Both the position numbers and the translations under genes were made by a program. DNA of 64,000 bases from Pelagibacteraceae bacterium AG-422-N09 (GTDB lineage Bacteria; Pseudomonadota; Alphaproteobacteria; Pelagibacterales; AG-422-B15). The stretch's first letter is position 1. Each line of letters begins with the position of its first letter. Where the stretch lies: contig QCMV01000003.1 of the NCBI GenBank assembly GCA_003213515.1, forward strand, positions 1 to 64,000, written 5' to 3'. The notes under the pieces were generated by a model. The model searched no databases and had not been told where the DNA came from. It worked only from the letters and a program-made list of their open reading frames with translations. Shown piece after piece: positions 19,225 through 28,579 of the stretch.

Positions 19225-20853
19225 ATGGCAAAAAATACACACGATGTAATCGTAATTGGTGCGGGTCATAATGGTTTGACCGCTGCTAGTTATATGGCGA
19301 AAGCAGGACTAGATGTTGTTGTCCTCGAAAAAAACGAGTGGATTGGAGGCGCTGCTGTTAGTCGCGAGCTCTATCCAGGATGGAAATATTCTAACTGTTC
19401 ATATGTTTGCAGCTTACTTAGACCTGAGATCATGCGTGATCTTGAATTGTACAAATATGGTTTACAAATTATTCCTTACGAAGGTAGCGTAACAATGATG
19501 AGAAATGGGGACTACTATGCTCACTATCATGATCATGATATGACGATCAATTCTATCAGAAGACATTCCCACAAAGATGCAGAGGCTTATGAAAGGTACA
19601 GTCGCGATGTTTTAAGACAATGTAAAATTATTAAACCACTCTTAAAAATGACACCACCTGATTTAACTTCTTTTAAACCAAAAGATTTATTTGGAGCTCT
19701 GGAGTTCGCAAAACATTTTGCAGCTAAAGACGAGCTAGGAGGTCTTGGTGAAAAAGAAATTTATGACACTATTCGATTTTACACGATGAGCATCAGAGAC
19801 TATTTAGATGAATATTTTGAAAGTGATATTACAAAAGCTCACTTAGCTGGAAGTGCAATTATCGGAACTGCTCTTGGTCCTTGCTCACCTGGCTCTGCTT
19901 ACGTATTACTCCACCATTATATGGGAGAAGTAGATGGTTCTGTTGGAGCATGGGGGTACTCAAGAGGAGGTATGGGCTCTATCACAAAAGCAATGACAGG
20001 TTGTCTCAATGCTCACGGCGGTGAAGTAAAACCAGATAATGAAGTCGTTAATGTCATTACTAAAAATGGTCGTGCGATTGGAGTTGCCACCAAAAAAGGT
20101 GATGAATATTACGCAAAAAAAATTGTATCTAACTTAGATGTTAAAAGAACGTTTTTAAAAATTACTGAAGAAAGCTCTTTACCTGGTGAATTTGTTGAAA
20201 GAGTTAAAAACTTTAAAATTAGAGGTTCATCGGGAAAACTAAATATTGCCTTAGATGGCCTTCCTGAATTTCCATGTATTCCAGAAGGTGATCCAGGCGG
20301 TGGAGGTGATATGCACTTCACAGAAACTATTGAAGAAATGGAAGGAGCTTACGACGATTGGAAAAGAGGTGAATGGTCAAGAAATCCTTACGTAGATATG
20401 TGTATTCCTTCTAAAAGCGATCCAACAATGGCAGCTCCCGGAAAGCATTATATGTCTGTCTTTATTCAATATGTTCCATTCAATCTTGCAAATGGCGGGT
20501 GGAATGAAGAAAGAAAACAGGAATTTGGAAGACATATTGTTAATTGTATTGCTGAGTTTTCTCCAAATTTTAGAGATTTAATTAATCACTACGAAGTTCG
20601 TACACCATTAGAATTAGACAATGAAGTAGGATTGACAGAAGGAAACATCTTTCAAGGCGAATTAACAATGGACCAACTCATGTTTAATCGACCTGTGCCT
20701 GGATATGCGCAGTACAGAACACCACTTAAAAATATGTATATGTGCAGTTCATCAACCCATCCAGGGGGCGGAGTTATGGGTGCACCAGGAGCGAATGCTG
20801 CAAGGGAGGTTCTAATTGATATGAATATCGCTCAGACTGGTAATTATTATTAA
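19225..20853 (+). CDS. CrtI/PYROXD2-like FAD-dependent NAD(P)/FAD oxidoreductase (paralog A)
   Basis: DVIVIGAGHNGLTAASYMAKAGLDVVVLEKNEWIGGAA; C-terminal MYMCSSSTHPGGGVMGAPGANAAREVL. Confidence 0.85.
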   Translation: MAKNTHDVIVIGAGHNGLTAASYMAKAGLDVVVLEKNEWIGGAAVSRELYPGWKYSNCSYVCSLLRPEIMRDLELYKYGLQIIPYEGSVTMMRNGDYYAHYHDHDMTINSIRRHSHKDAEAYERYSRDVLRQCKIIKPLLKMTPPDLTSFKPKDLFGALEFAKHFAAKDELGGLGEKEIYDTIRFYTMSIRDYLDEYFESDITKAHLAGSAIIGTALGPCSPGSAYVLLHHYMGEVDGSVGAWGYSRGGMGSITKAMTGCLNAHGGEVKPDNEVVNVITKNGRAIGVATKKGDEYYAKKIVSNLDVKRTFLKITEESSLPGEFVERVKNFKIRGSSGKLNIALDGLPEFPCIPEGDPGGGGDMHFTETIEEMEGAYDDWKRGEWSRNPYVDMCIPSKSDPTMAAPGKHYMSVFIQYVPFNLANGGWNEERKQEFGRHIVNCIAEFSPNFRDLINHYEVRTPLELDNEVGLTEGNIFQGELTMDQLMFNRPVPGYAQYRTPLKNMYMCSSSTHPGGGVMGAPGANAAREVLIDMNIAQTGNYY

Positions 20854-22364
20854 TGTCAGACAATTATGACGTAATCGTTATTGGCGCAGGCCATAATGGT
20901 CTTGTATGTGCTAATATTCTTGCAAAAAAAAACCGTAAGGTTCTAATTTGTGAGGCACGTGAGAATTGTGGAGGACTCCTTGAAGAGAGTATAACCAATT
21001 TCGTTCCTCAGATACCACTGAGTGTGTCAAGCTCTCTTGGCGGACTGCCAGTAAAGTATAAAGCAAAGTCTAGTATTGCACTGTCTGAGTCTGGTCAACA
21101 TATTCGCCTAGTTGGAAACCAACATATTGACCATAAAGTTATTTCAGGTTTCTCTTCGAAGGATGCAGACAGATATGTAAAATTTCATGATAAAATGTCC
21201 TCCTTTTCAAAGGCTTTAGGTTCTTTCATGATGGCTTCACCACCAAGGATCATGAACAATACTTTCTCTGACTACTTTAAATTATTCAAATTAGGCATGA
21301 ATGTTCGAATGCTTGGAAAGAAAAAATTTAATGAGTTTGCAAGAATGATAGGGCTAAATATTGCAGACGAATTAGAAGACAATTTTGAAAATACTCTTTT
21401 GCAAGGCCTAATCGCCCATGATGCGGTGCTTGGTTCTAACTTGGGCCCGAGGTCACCAGGTTCATTGATTAACCTACTTTTTCGCATGGCCACACATGAC
21501 AACTCAATTTTTGGGGGAATATACGAAATTGATGGTGGCAGTAAAGCTTTTGTCGATACTTTACTTGATATCAGCAATAAAAATAAAGTTGAAATCAAAA
21601 CTTCTTCATCGGTTAAAAGATGCATTGCTGAAAATGATAAAGCAGTTGGAGTTGAACTTCACAATGGTGAAAAAATTTACGCAAAAAAAATTATTTCTAA
21701 TGCAGATCCAAGATCTACTTATTTTTCCCTTTTAGGAACTGAGAATTTAGATACTGATGTGAAAAGAAGAATCAAACATCACCGATCAAAAGGGAAAGTT
21801 GCAAAATTATCATTAAGTCTCAATAAACAACCTGAATTTATTAACTGCGATAAAGATGATTTAGAGAGCAGAATGGTGATCGCGCCGTCAATTGATTATA
21901 TAGAAGAAGCATTCAATCCAAGTAAATTTGATAAACTTTCTATGGAACCTATTTTAGAAATGAAACTAAAAAATTCAGACCAGAGTAATCCTGTATTAGA
22001 TATTCAAGTTCAATATGCTTCCTACGGTGCGCAAGAGGGTTGGGATAATATTAAAGATAACTATGTAGACGCAGTTATAAAATTAATAGTGAAATATGCA
22101 CCTGATATTCAAAGCTGTATAGAGACTAAAGCAATCGTTACTCCTGACGATATAGAGAAAAATTTTCATGTCACAGGCGGACATTGGCATCATGGAGAAG
22201 TTCAAATTGATCAACTTTTTATGCTCAGACCAATTCCTGGGGCATCACAATATAGAACCCACCTTGATGGACTATATATGTGTGGTGCAGGTACCCATCC
22301 GGGTGGAGGCTTAACTGGAATTCCAGGAAGAAATGCAGCTCAAGCTATTTTGGAGGATGCTTGA
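20853..22364 (+). CDS. CrtI/PYROXD2-like FAD-dependent NAD(P)/FAD oxidoreductase (paralog B)
   Basis: DVIVIGAGHNGLVCANILAKKNRKVLICEARENCGG; GLYMCGAGTHPGGGLTGIPGRNAAQAIL; 1-nt start/stop overlap (TAATG) with paralog A. Confidence 0.85.
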   Translation: MSDNYDVIVIGAGHNGLVCANILAKKNRKVLICEARENCGGLLEESITNFVPQIPLSVSSSLGGLPVKYKAKSSIALSESGQHIRLVGNQHIDHKVISGFSSKDADRYVKFHDKMSSFSKALGSFMMASPPRIMNNTFSDYFKLFKLGMNVRMLGKKKFNEFARMIGLNIADELEDNFENTLLQGLIAHDAVLGSNLGPRSPGSLINLLFRMATHDNSIFGGIYEIDGGSKAFVDTLLDISNKNKVEIKTSSSVKRCIAENDKAVGVELHNGEKIYAKKIISNADPRSTYFSLLGTENLDTDVKRRIKHHRSKGKVAKLSLSLNKQPEFINCDKDDLESRMVIAPSIDYIEEAFNPSKFDKLSMEPILEMKLKNSDQSNPVLDIQVQYASYGAQEGWDNIKDNYVDAVIKLIVKYAPDIQSCIETKAIVTPDDIEKNFHVTGGHWHHGEVQIDQLFMLRPIPGASQYRTHLDGLYMCGAGTHPGGGLTGIPGRNAAQAILEDA

Positions 22365-22366
22365 AT

Positions 22367-23566
22367 ATGAATAGAGATTTAAGATTTACGGCACTTAAAA
22401 AAACTCCTTTTCACTCTAGAACAAGCTTAGCTTCAAGAACAAATAAATATTATAACTGGAACGGTTTTACCGTACCCACAGAATACTCAACAACTGAGTT
22501 GGAATATACTGCCGCTAGAAATGGCACTTCAGTTATGGATCTCACGCCTATGTGCAAATACATGATCAATGGCAGCGATGCTAACAGATTTGTTGATTAT
22601 CTTGTAACAAGAGATTTATCACAGATGGAAGACAATACAGTTGCATACATAATTTGGTGTAATGAAGATGGTAAAGTGATGGACGATGGTACCATATTTA
22701 AATTTTCGAATACAAAATTCATGCTTTGCTGTGCAGTAAAGATTTATAATTGGTTACATGACTCTGCTGAAGGTTTTGATGTTTCTTGTGAGGATGCAAC
22801 AGACACAACTGCTGCATTAGCAATCCAAGGACCTACTTCTTGTTCAACACTAAAGAACTATGGAGCAGACGACCTTGAATTATTAAAACCATTTGGAATG
22901 AAACAATATAATATTAATGGATATGATGTTTTAATCTCGCGAACAGGCTTCACAGGTGATTTAGGATATGAATTATGGACTGATCCAGCTAATGCAGAAA
23001 ACATGTGGGATAGTATTATGGAAGCTGGAAAAGAATTAAAGATTAGACCTTTTGGTATGCATGCTCTTGAGATGACAAGGATTGAAGCTGGCTTTATTCA
23101 AACCAATACTGATTTTATGGCAGCTGAAGATTCCTTAAGACCAGTGAGAATGCGTTCACCGTATGAAATTGGAATGGGTTGGCTGGTTCATCTTAATAAA
23201 GAAAGTTACTTTGTCGGTAAACGCGCTTTAAAGAAAGAAAAAGAGACAGGTAATTCTGAAAGATGTTTAGTTGGACTTGACATAGATGGTGATAAGCCTG
23301 CAGTAGGCTCTGTGATCTATAATGAAAAAAAAGAAGACATAGGTATTGTTACGGCAGCAATGTGGTCACCTACTATGAAAAGAAACGTTGCACTCGCATC
23401 TCTGAAGCGTCCATATGGAATTAAGATAAAAGAAAATATTTTTGCAGAAATATATCACCCAGAGGAATTGGAATATAAAAAAATATGGGCAAAGTGTAAG
23501 GTTGTAAAAAGACAATTTTTTAGCCCTGAAAGACGTAACAAAGTACCTGCGGACCTATATGAATAG
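22367..23566 (+). CDS. GcvT/DmdA-fold aminomethyltransferase-family protein (folate-dependent demethylase-like)
   Basis: RNGTSVMDLTPMCKYMINGSDA, ISRTGFTGDLGYELW, ALEMTRIEAGFI. Internal ATG 22367 preferred over track start 22280. Confidence 0.82.
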   Translation: MNRDLRFTALKKTPFHSRTSLASRTNKYYNWNGFTVPTEYSTTELEYTAARNGTSVMDLTPMCKYMINGSDANRFVDYLVTRDLSQMEDNTVAYIIWCNEDGKVMDDGTIFKFSNTKFMLCCAVKIYNWLHDSAEGFDVSCEDATDTTAALAIQGPTSCSTLKNYGADDLELLKPFGMKQYNINGYDVLISRTGFTGDLGYELWTDPANAENMWDSIMEAGKELKIRPFGMHALEMTRIEAGFIQTNTDFMAAEDSLRPVRMRSPYEIGMGWLVHLNKESYFVGKRALKKEKETGNSERCLVGLDIDGDKPAVGSVIYNEKKEDIGIVTAAMWSPTMKRNVALASLKRPYGIKIKENIFAEIYHPEELEYKKIWAKCKVVKRQFFSPERRNKVPADLYE

Positions 23567-23598
23567 CCAAAAATAGGGTATTTTTTTAAAATTCAATT

Positions 23599-23616
23599 AT
23601 TGAACAGCTGTTCAAT
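23599..23616. promoter_or_regulatory. Predicted TetR/BetI-like operator, site 2
   Basis: Perfect 18-bp palindrome ATTGAACAGCTGTTCAAT, overlapping a TTGAAC -35. Confidence 0.7.
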
Positions 23617-23628
23617 ATAGGCTATACT
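23601..23628 (+). promoter_or_regulatory. Predicted sigma70-type promoter of the class-III aminotransferase, near-leaderless
   Basis: -35 TTGAAC 23601-23606, 16-nt spacer, -10 TATACT 23623-23628, ATG at 23634. Confidence 0.6.
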
Positions 23629-23633
23629 TCAAT

Positions 23634-25031
23634 ATGCCCAAATCAACTCCGACTCCCGAAAAAAAAGATCTCCTTAATACTCTCGACGATAGAATTCTAT
23701 ACCCATGGCAGTATCTTGAGTATCGCGGTGAAGACAGCAGGACAATCATTGATAAGTCAAAAGGAATTTATCTTTACGATCAAACAGGAAGACAGCTCAT
23801 TGATGGTCCTGGAGGAATGTGGAATGTTAACGTGGGACATGGTGTAAAAGAAATTGCTGATGCTGTTTATAATCAGATTACAAAAATGCCATACGCCAGC
23901 CCATTTACTGAGTCCACTGAGATAGCATATAACTATGCTTCACGACTTGTTAAATATGCGCCCGGTGATCTTAAAAGAGTATTTTTTACTTCTGGAGGAT
24001 CCTCAGCAGTAGACTCTGCATTAAGATTTGTAATGTTTTATAATAATGTTCGTGGGTTAAGAGATAAGAAACAAATTATCTCACGTCATGATGCATATCA
24101 CGGAAGTACATTTTTAGGGGCTTCATGCTCAGGTAAAGAAAGAGATAAAAACAACTTTGATTTTGCAGATAACTTAGTCCATCATTTGTCTGCGCCAAAT
24201 CCATTTAAAAAACCAGATGACTTAAGCGATGACGAATTCTGTGATCTAAAAGTTAAAGAGTTAGAAAATAAAATTTTAGAACTTGGTCAAGATAAGGTCG
24301 CAGCATTTATTGCAGAGCCAATCCTGGCATCAGGTGGGGTAATTGTTCCACCTAAAGGATATCATAAAAAGACAAGAGAAATTTGCACTAAGTACGATAT
24401 TATTTATATTTCTGATGAGATAGTAACTGGCTTTGGAAGATTAGGTCATATATTCGCTTCAGAAAATTATTTTGATTTAGAACCTGATATCATACTTTTA
24501 GCAAAAGGGATTACTTCAGGATACGTACCCTGTGGTGCAGTTGTTATTTCTGAAAAGCTTATGTCTCAACTTGATAATAAAGAAAAAGTTATATTCTCAA
24601 ATGGATTTACTGACTCGGGTCACCCAGTAAGTATGGCAGCAGCAACAGCAACACTTGATTATATTGAAAAAAATAACCTCCTTGAACATGTACAAGAAGT
24701 TGGCCCTTATTTTCAATCTAAACTAAGTGAATTAATTGATCTACCGATTGTTGGCGATGTACGTGGCGAGGGATTAATGGCGGCTGTTGAATGTGTAATC
24801 AGTAAAGAAAAAAAAGATCCTCTGAATTTACAATACGAGATTGCTTCTCGCATCAATTCACATTGTCAAAATCTTGGCCTGATTGTAAGGCCTTTATTTA
24901 ACACTTGCGTCATGTCTCCTTCTTTGATCATCACTAAGGAACAAATAGATGAGCTCGTAAGTATACTTAGAAAAGGAATTGAGTTAGCTACAGACGACAT
25001 CAAGAAAGAAGGCCTTTGGTCTGCATCATAA
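23634..25031 (+). CDS. Class-III PLP aminotransferase
   Basis: TSGGSSAVDSALRF, DAYHGSTFLG, SDEIVTGFGRLG, LAKGITSGYVPCGAV. Confidence 0.87.
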   Translation: MPKSTPTPEKKDLLNTLDDRILYPWQYLEYRGEDSRTIIDKSKGIYLYDQTGRQLIDGPGGMWNVNVGHGVKEIADAVYNQITKMPYASPFTESTEIAYNYASRLVKYAPGDLKRVFFTSGGSSAVDSALRFVMFYNNVRGLRDKKQIISRHDAYHGSTFLGASCSGKERDKNNFDFADNLVHHLSAPNPFKKPDDLSDDEFCDLKVKELENKILELGQDKVAAFIAEPILASGGVIVPPKGYHKKTREICTKYDIIYISDEIVTGFGRLGHIFASENYFDLEPDIILLAKGITSGYVPCGAVVISEKLMSQLDNKEKVIFSNGFTDSGHPVSMAAATATLDYIEKNNLLEHVQEVGPYFQSKLSELIDLPIVGDVRGEGLMAAVECVISKEKKDPLNLQYEIASRINSHCQNLGLIVRPLFNTCVMSPSLIITKEQIDELVSILRKGIELATDDIKKEGLWSAS

Positions 25032-25035
25032 ATAA

Positions 25036-26274
25036 ATGCTTGAGTTTAACCATCTGCTAAAAAACTATCAGGAGGGTAAAACTTTACCCCAAGACTTTTA
25101 TACTAATTCGAATATTTTTTCCGAGGAGATGAAGCGAATTTATTTCAAACAGTGGTTAATGGTAGATCACATCAGCCGTATACCTAACCCAGGTGATTAT
25201 TTTGTTTTTGATGCCGAAAAGGAATCCATCATAGTTATTAGAGGAAGAGACAATGAAGTGAGAGCATTTTATAATGTCTGCACTCATCGAGGATCAAGAA
25301 TTTGTTTAGATGAAGAGGGTTCAAAAAAACTTTTAGTGTGTCCCTATCATGCTTGGAGTTTTTCAGCAGAAGGTGAGCTTAAAGCTGCACGTTTTATGCC
25401 TGAGGATTTTAAAAAAGAAGAGTGGGGTCTTAGAGAGTGTCATCTTAAAATTTATGAAGGATTAATATTTATTAATTTATCTTTAGACGAACCGATGAAT
25501 TTTGATGAATTCATTGAGCCCTTAAAAGAAATGATAGAATTTCATCAGACGAGTAAGTCAAAAATTGCGATAAGAAAAAAATACCCAACTCACGCAAATT
25601 TTAAATTAGTTCTTGAAAATTTTCAGGAGTGTTATCACTGTCCCACAGCACACCCTGAGCTTTGTGCAGTACAGGACAAAGACTGGGTTGTCGCAATGGG
25701 TGCTGGAATAGGTACAGCGCCTCAAAAAGAGACTGATGAATATTTAAATAAAATTAAACCTTGGGTTGAGGAATGTAAAAAAAATGGAACTCCGTCTGAG
25801 GTTTACCTTGAAACAGAAGAAGGATTAAAAAAAGGCTTAAACAGATATGTTGATAGAACACCAATTGGAAATGGAAACTTGTCACAAACCAAAGATGGAA
25901 AGCCAGCTTCTTCATTAATGGGACAATTTAAGGATTTTGATGGAGGACTAACCCAAGTAAGCTTTAATCCATTTGGCTGTTGTTATTTCACAAATGATTT
26001 TGGCGTCATGTTTATTTTTAAACCCATCTCACTTCTAGAGTCTGAAGTGGAACTCATATGGCTCGTAAACGAGGAAGCTGAGGAGAATAAAGACTTTAAG
26101 TCCGAGGAAGTAAGCTATATTTGGGATGTTACTACCGCGCATGACACAACAATAATTGAAAATAACCAAGAAGGCCTTCTATCTCAGTCTTTTAAACCCG
26201 GAGTTTTATCTGAAAATGAGACAGCGGTAACTTACTTTTATAATTGGTATTTTACCAACATGCAGTTACCATAA
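25036..26274 (+). CDS. Rieske non-heme iron oxygenase alpha subunit (GbcA/CntA-like ring-hydroxylating oxygenase family)
   Basis: Rieske motif CTHRG...CPYHAW; catalytic region ENFQECYHCPTAHPEL; C-terminal AHDTTIIENNQEGL. Confidence 0.88.
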   Translation: MLEFNHLLKNYQEGKTLPQDFYTNSNIFSEEMKRIYFKQWLMVDHISRIPNPGDYFVFDAEKESIIVIRGRDNEVRAFYNVCTHRGSRICLDEEGSKKLLVCPYHAWSFSAEGELKAARFMPEDFKKEEWGLRECHLKIYEGLIFINLSLDEPMNFDEFIEPLKEMIEFHQTSKSKIAIRKKYPTHANFKLVLENFQECYHCPTAHPELCAVQDKDWVVAMGAGIGTAPQKETDEYLNKIKPWVEECKKNGTPSEVYLETEEGLKKGLNRYVDRTPIGNGNLSQTKDGKPASSLMGQFKDFDGGLTQVSFNPFGCCYFTNDFGVMFIFKPISLLESEVELIWLVNEEAEENKDFKSEEVSYIWDVTTAHDTTIIENNQEGLLSQSFKPGVLSENETAVTYFYNWYFTNMQLP

Positions 26275-26291
26275 TCTCTGAGCAAGAGAGT

Positions 26292-27647
26292 ATGAAGCAA
26301 CTTTATAACAAAGATATTTACGACGTTAATAAGCCGGTTAAAAGTTATTGGGAGAAAGTTAGTCAAATAGAACAAGACAAATATCCAAAGCTCACAACTG
26401 ATGAAACCTGCGATGTTTGTGTAATAGGTGGCGGCTTTACTGGAATAAGTACAGCTTATCACATTGCAAAAAATTACAGCGGTGACGTAAGATTACTAGA
26501 GGCTGGACATTTTGGATTTGCAAGCAGTGCAAGGAATGCTGGCTTTTGTTGTTTACCAGCAACAAAACTGTCGGTCAACCAACTGATCGCAAAGTTTGGC
26601 CTGGATGAAACAAAGAAGTTTTTTTCTTCCCAAATTGAGGGTGTTGAACTTCTATCCTCACTCATTTCTGAAAATAATATTGAGTGTGAAAAAACTGGTA
26701 CAGGCAATCTAGATGTTGCTCACCACCCTGACAGCAGCGAGGAACTAATGGAGTGGGGCAAAGATCTTAAAAAATATTTTGGCATTAACACCAAGTGGAT
26801 ACCCAAAGAGGAGTTTGATGAAGTTGGACATCAGTCAACTGAACAATTTGGAGCTGTTTTTACTGAAGCAGGCTTTGCAATGAACCCAATGGCTTTTATG
26901 AATGGTTTTGCATCAGCAACTGTAGATGTGGGAGCGAAACTTCATAGTTTTTCTAGAGTGAAAAAATGGGAAAGAAATGGTTCACATAAATTAATCACTG
27001 ATAGCGGATCGATTACTGCAAATAAGGTTGTTGTTGCAACAAATGGATACACAGATGAGTCTCTTCATTCAAGTTTTGCGAATAGAATGATGCCTGTTTT
27101 ATCTAATATAATTGTCACTAGAGAAATGTCAGAAGATGAGTTTAAACTTCAAAACTATAAAACTTTTAATCCAATCTGCAACTCTAGAGAGATCTTGTAT
27201 TATTATAGAAGAATGCCTTCCAACAGGATGTTATTTGGAACAAGAGGCGACACCTACGGTGATGAAAAGAGTGCTGAGCGAATGCAAGAATTCATGACAA
27301 AAAAATTTCGTGGGGTGTTCCCAAATTGGGACAACGTTGATATTGATCATTATTGGAGAGGCACCGTTGTTATGACACGTGACTTTGTTCCGGCATTTGG
27401 CGCATTAGAAGAGGATAAATCTGTATATTTTTCATACGGTTATCAAGCTAATGGTAACAATACAACTGTATACTGTGGTAAAAAATTAGCTGAAATGATT
27501 TACGAGTCAAATAGTGGGGAGACAAATATTTCAAAAGTTTATCAGGGCCTTTCACCTAAAATCCCACTTGGATTTTTAAGACTTTGGTATCTAAGATTTT
27601 ACTTATGGTATGCTAATCTCATGGATAGAAGCAAAAAAGAAATATAA
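26292..27647 (+). CDS. DAO-family FAD-dependent oxidoreductase (PuuB-like)
   Basis: CDVCVIGGGFTGISTAYHIAKNYSGDVRLLEAGHFGFASSARNAGF; HYWRGTVVMTRDFVPAFG. ATG 26292 preferred over TTG 26244. Confidence 0.85.
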   Translation: MKQLYNKDIYDVNKPVKSYWEKVSQIEQDKYPKLTTDETCDVCVIGGGFTGISTAYHIAKNYSGDVRLLEAGHFGFASSARNAGFCCLPATKLSVNQLIAKFGLDETKKFFSSQIEGVELLSSLISENNIECEKTGTGNLDVAHHPDSSEELMEWGKDLKKYFGINTKWIPKEEFDEVGHQSTEQFGAVFTEAGFAMNPMAFMNGFASATVDVGAKLHSFSRVKKWERNGSHKLITDSGSITANKVVVATNGYTDESLHSSFANRMMPVLSNIIVTREMSEDEFKLQNYKTFNPICNSREILYYYRRMPSNRMLFGTRGDTYGDEKSAERMQEFMTKKFRGVFPNWDNVDIDHYWRGTVVMTRDFVPAFGALEEDKSVYFSYGYQANGNNTTVYCGKKLAEMIYESNSGETNISKVYQGLSPKIPLGFLRLWYLRFYLWYANLMDRSKKEI

Positions 27648-27683
27648 ATTGCATCTATAATTTTAATAAATTAAAATTTTTAT

Positions 27684-28577
27684 ATGTTTCAAGTATGGCA
27701 AAAATTTTATGCAAGCAGTGATAATGCTAAAGCATATATACTTCTGTCACCTGCACTTATATTGGTTATTTTAGGAATGGCCGTACCAGTTTTTGCTATG
27801 TTTGCAATGAGCTTTACAACGCAAGCTGGATTTGAAATTGACTATAGCCCGACTTTTGATCGTTATCGAGAATTTCTTGATACCGGCACACGCACAGGAA
27901 CTATACTTACTACACTTTTATCAAGATCAATCACGATTTCTTTCTTAGTAACCTTTTTTACAATCCTAACAACATATCCAGTAGCTTACTACGTAGCTTT
28001 TTATGTAAAAAAAAATAAAATTCTATGGATCATTTTGATGACGATTCCTTTTTGGACTTCATATTTACTAAGAGTATTTGCTTGGAAATTAATACTTGGA
28101 AACTCTGGAGTAATTAATGCTAGTCTTATCTCAGTTGGATTAACCGATGAGCCATTAAGTTATTTAATGTATTCACAACTTAGTGTTGTGATAACTTTAT
28201 GCCATGCTTGGAGTGCTTTTGCCCTATTGCCGTTATTTGTCAGTTTAGATAAGATTGATCATTCACTAATTGAGGCGTCGCGTGACCTTGGTTGTTCAAA
28301 ATTTGAGACATTTATAAGAGTAACATTCCCATTAAGTTTGCCTGGTGTTATAGGCGCAATACTAATTATTTTTATACCAACCGTAGGTGATTTTGTTACC
28401 CCAGCACTCGTTGGAGGCACCGAGGGACGCATGCTGTCTAATATGATCCAAGCCTATTTTGGTCGTGTTAACAATTTTAGTCTTGGTGCGGCTTCAGCAG
28501 TGATTATGTTATTTAGTGTAATAGTCGTAACAATTATTGTAAATTTCGTGACAAAGAGACTTACTCAGAGATTATAA
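27684..28577 (+). CDS. potB: Spermidine/putrescine-type ABC transporter permease (PotB family)
   Basis: EASRDLGCSKFETFIRVTFPLSLPGVIGA (EAA loop); VTPALVGGTEGRMLSNMIQAYF. Confidence 0.88.
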   Translation: MFQVWQKFYASSDNAKAYILLSPALILVILGMAVPVFAMFAMSFTTQAGFEIDYSPTFDRYREFLDTGTRTGTILTTLLSRSITISFLVTFFTILTTYPVAYYVAFYVKKNKILWIILMTIPFWTSYLLRVFAWKLILGNSGVINASLISVGLTDEPLSYLMYSQLSVVITLCHAWSAFALLPLFVSLDKIDHSLIEASRDLGCSKFETFIRVTFPLSLPGVIGAILIIFIPTVGDFVTPALVGGTEGRMLSNMIQAYFGRVNNFSLGAASAVIMLFSVIVVTIIVNFVTKRLTQRL

Positions 28578-28579
28578 TT

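Noticed and set aside
21272-21625. Minus-strand 117-aa ORF inside FAD oxidoreductase paralog B
   Set aside because: Antisense shadow; no motif or promoter.
19225-22364. Carotenoid biosynthesis (phytoene desaturase) locus
   Set aside because: CrtI-like fold only; no other carotenoid genes in the window, and the neighbours are amine-metabolism genes.
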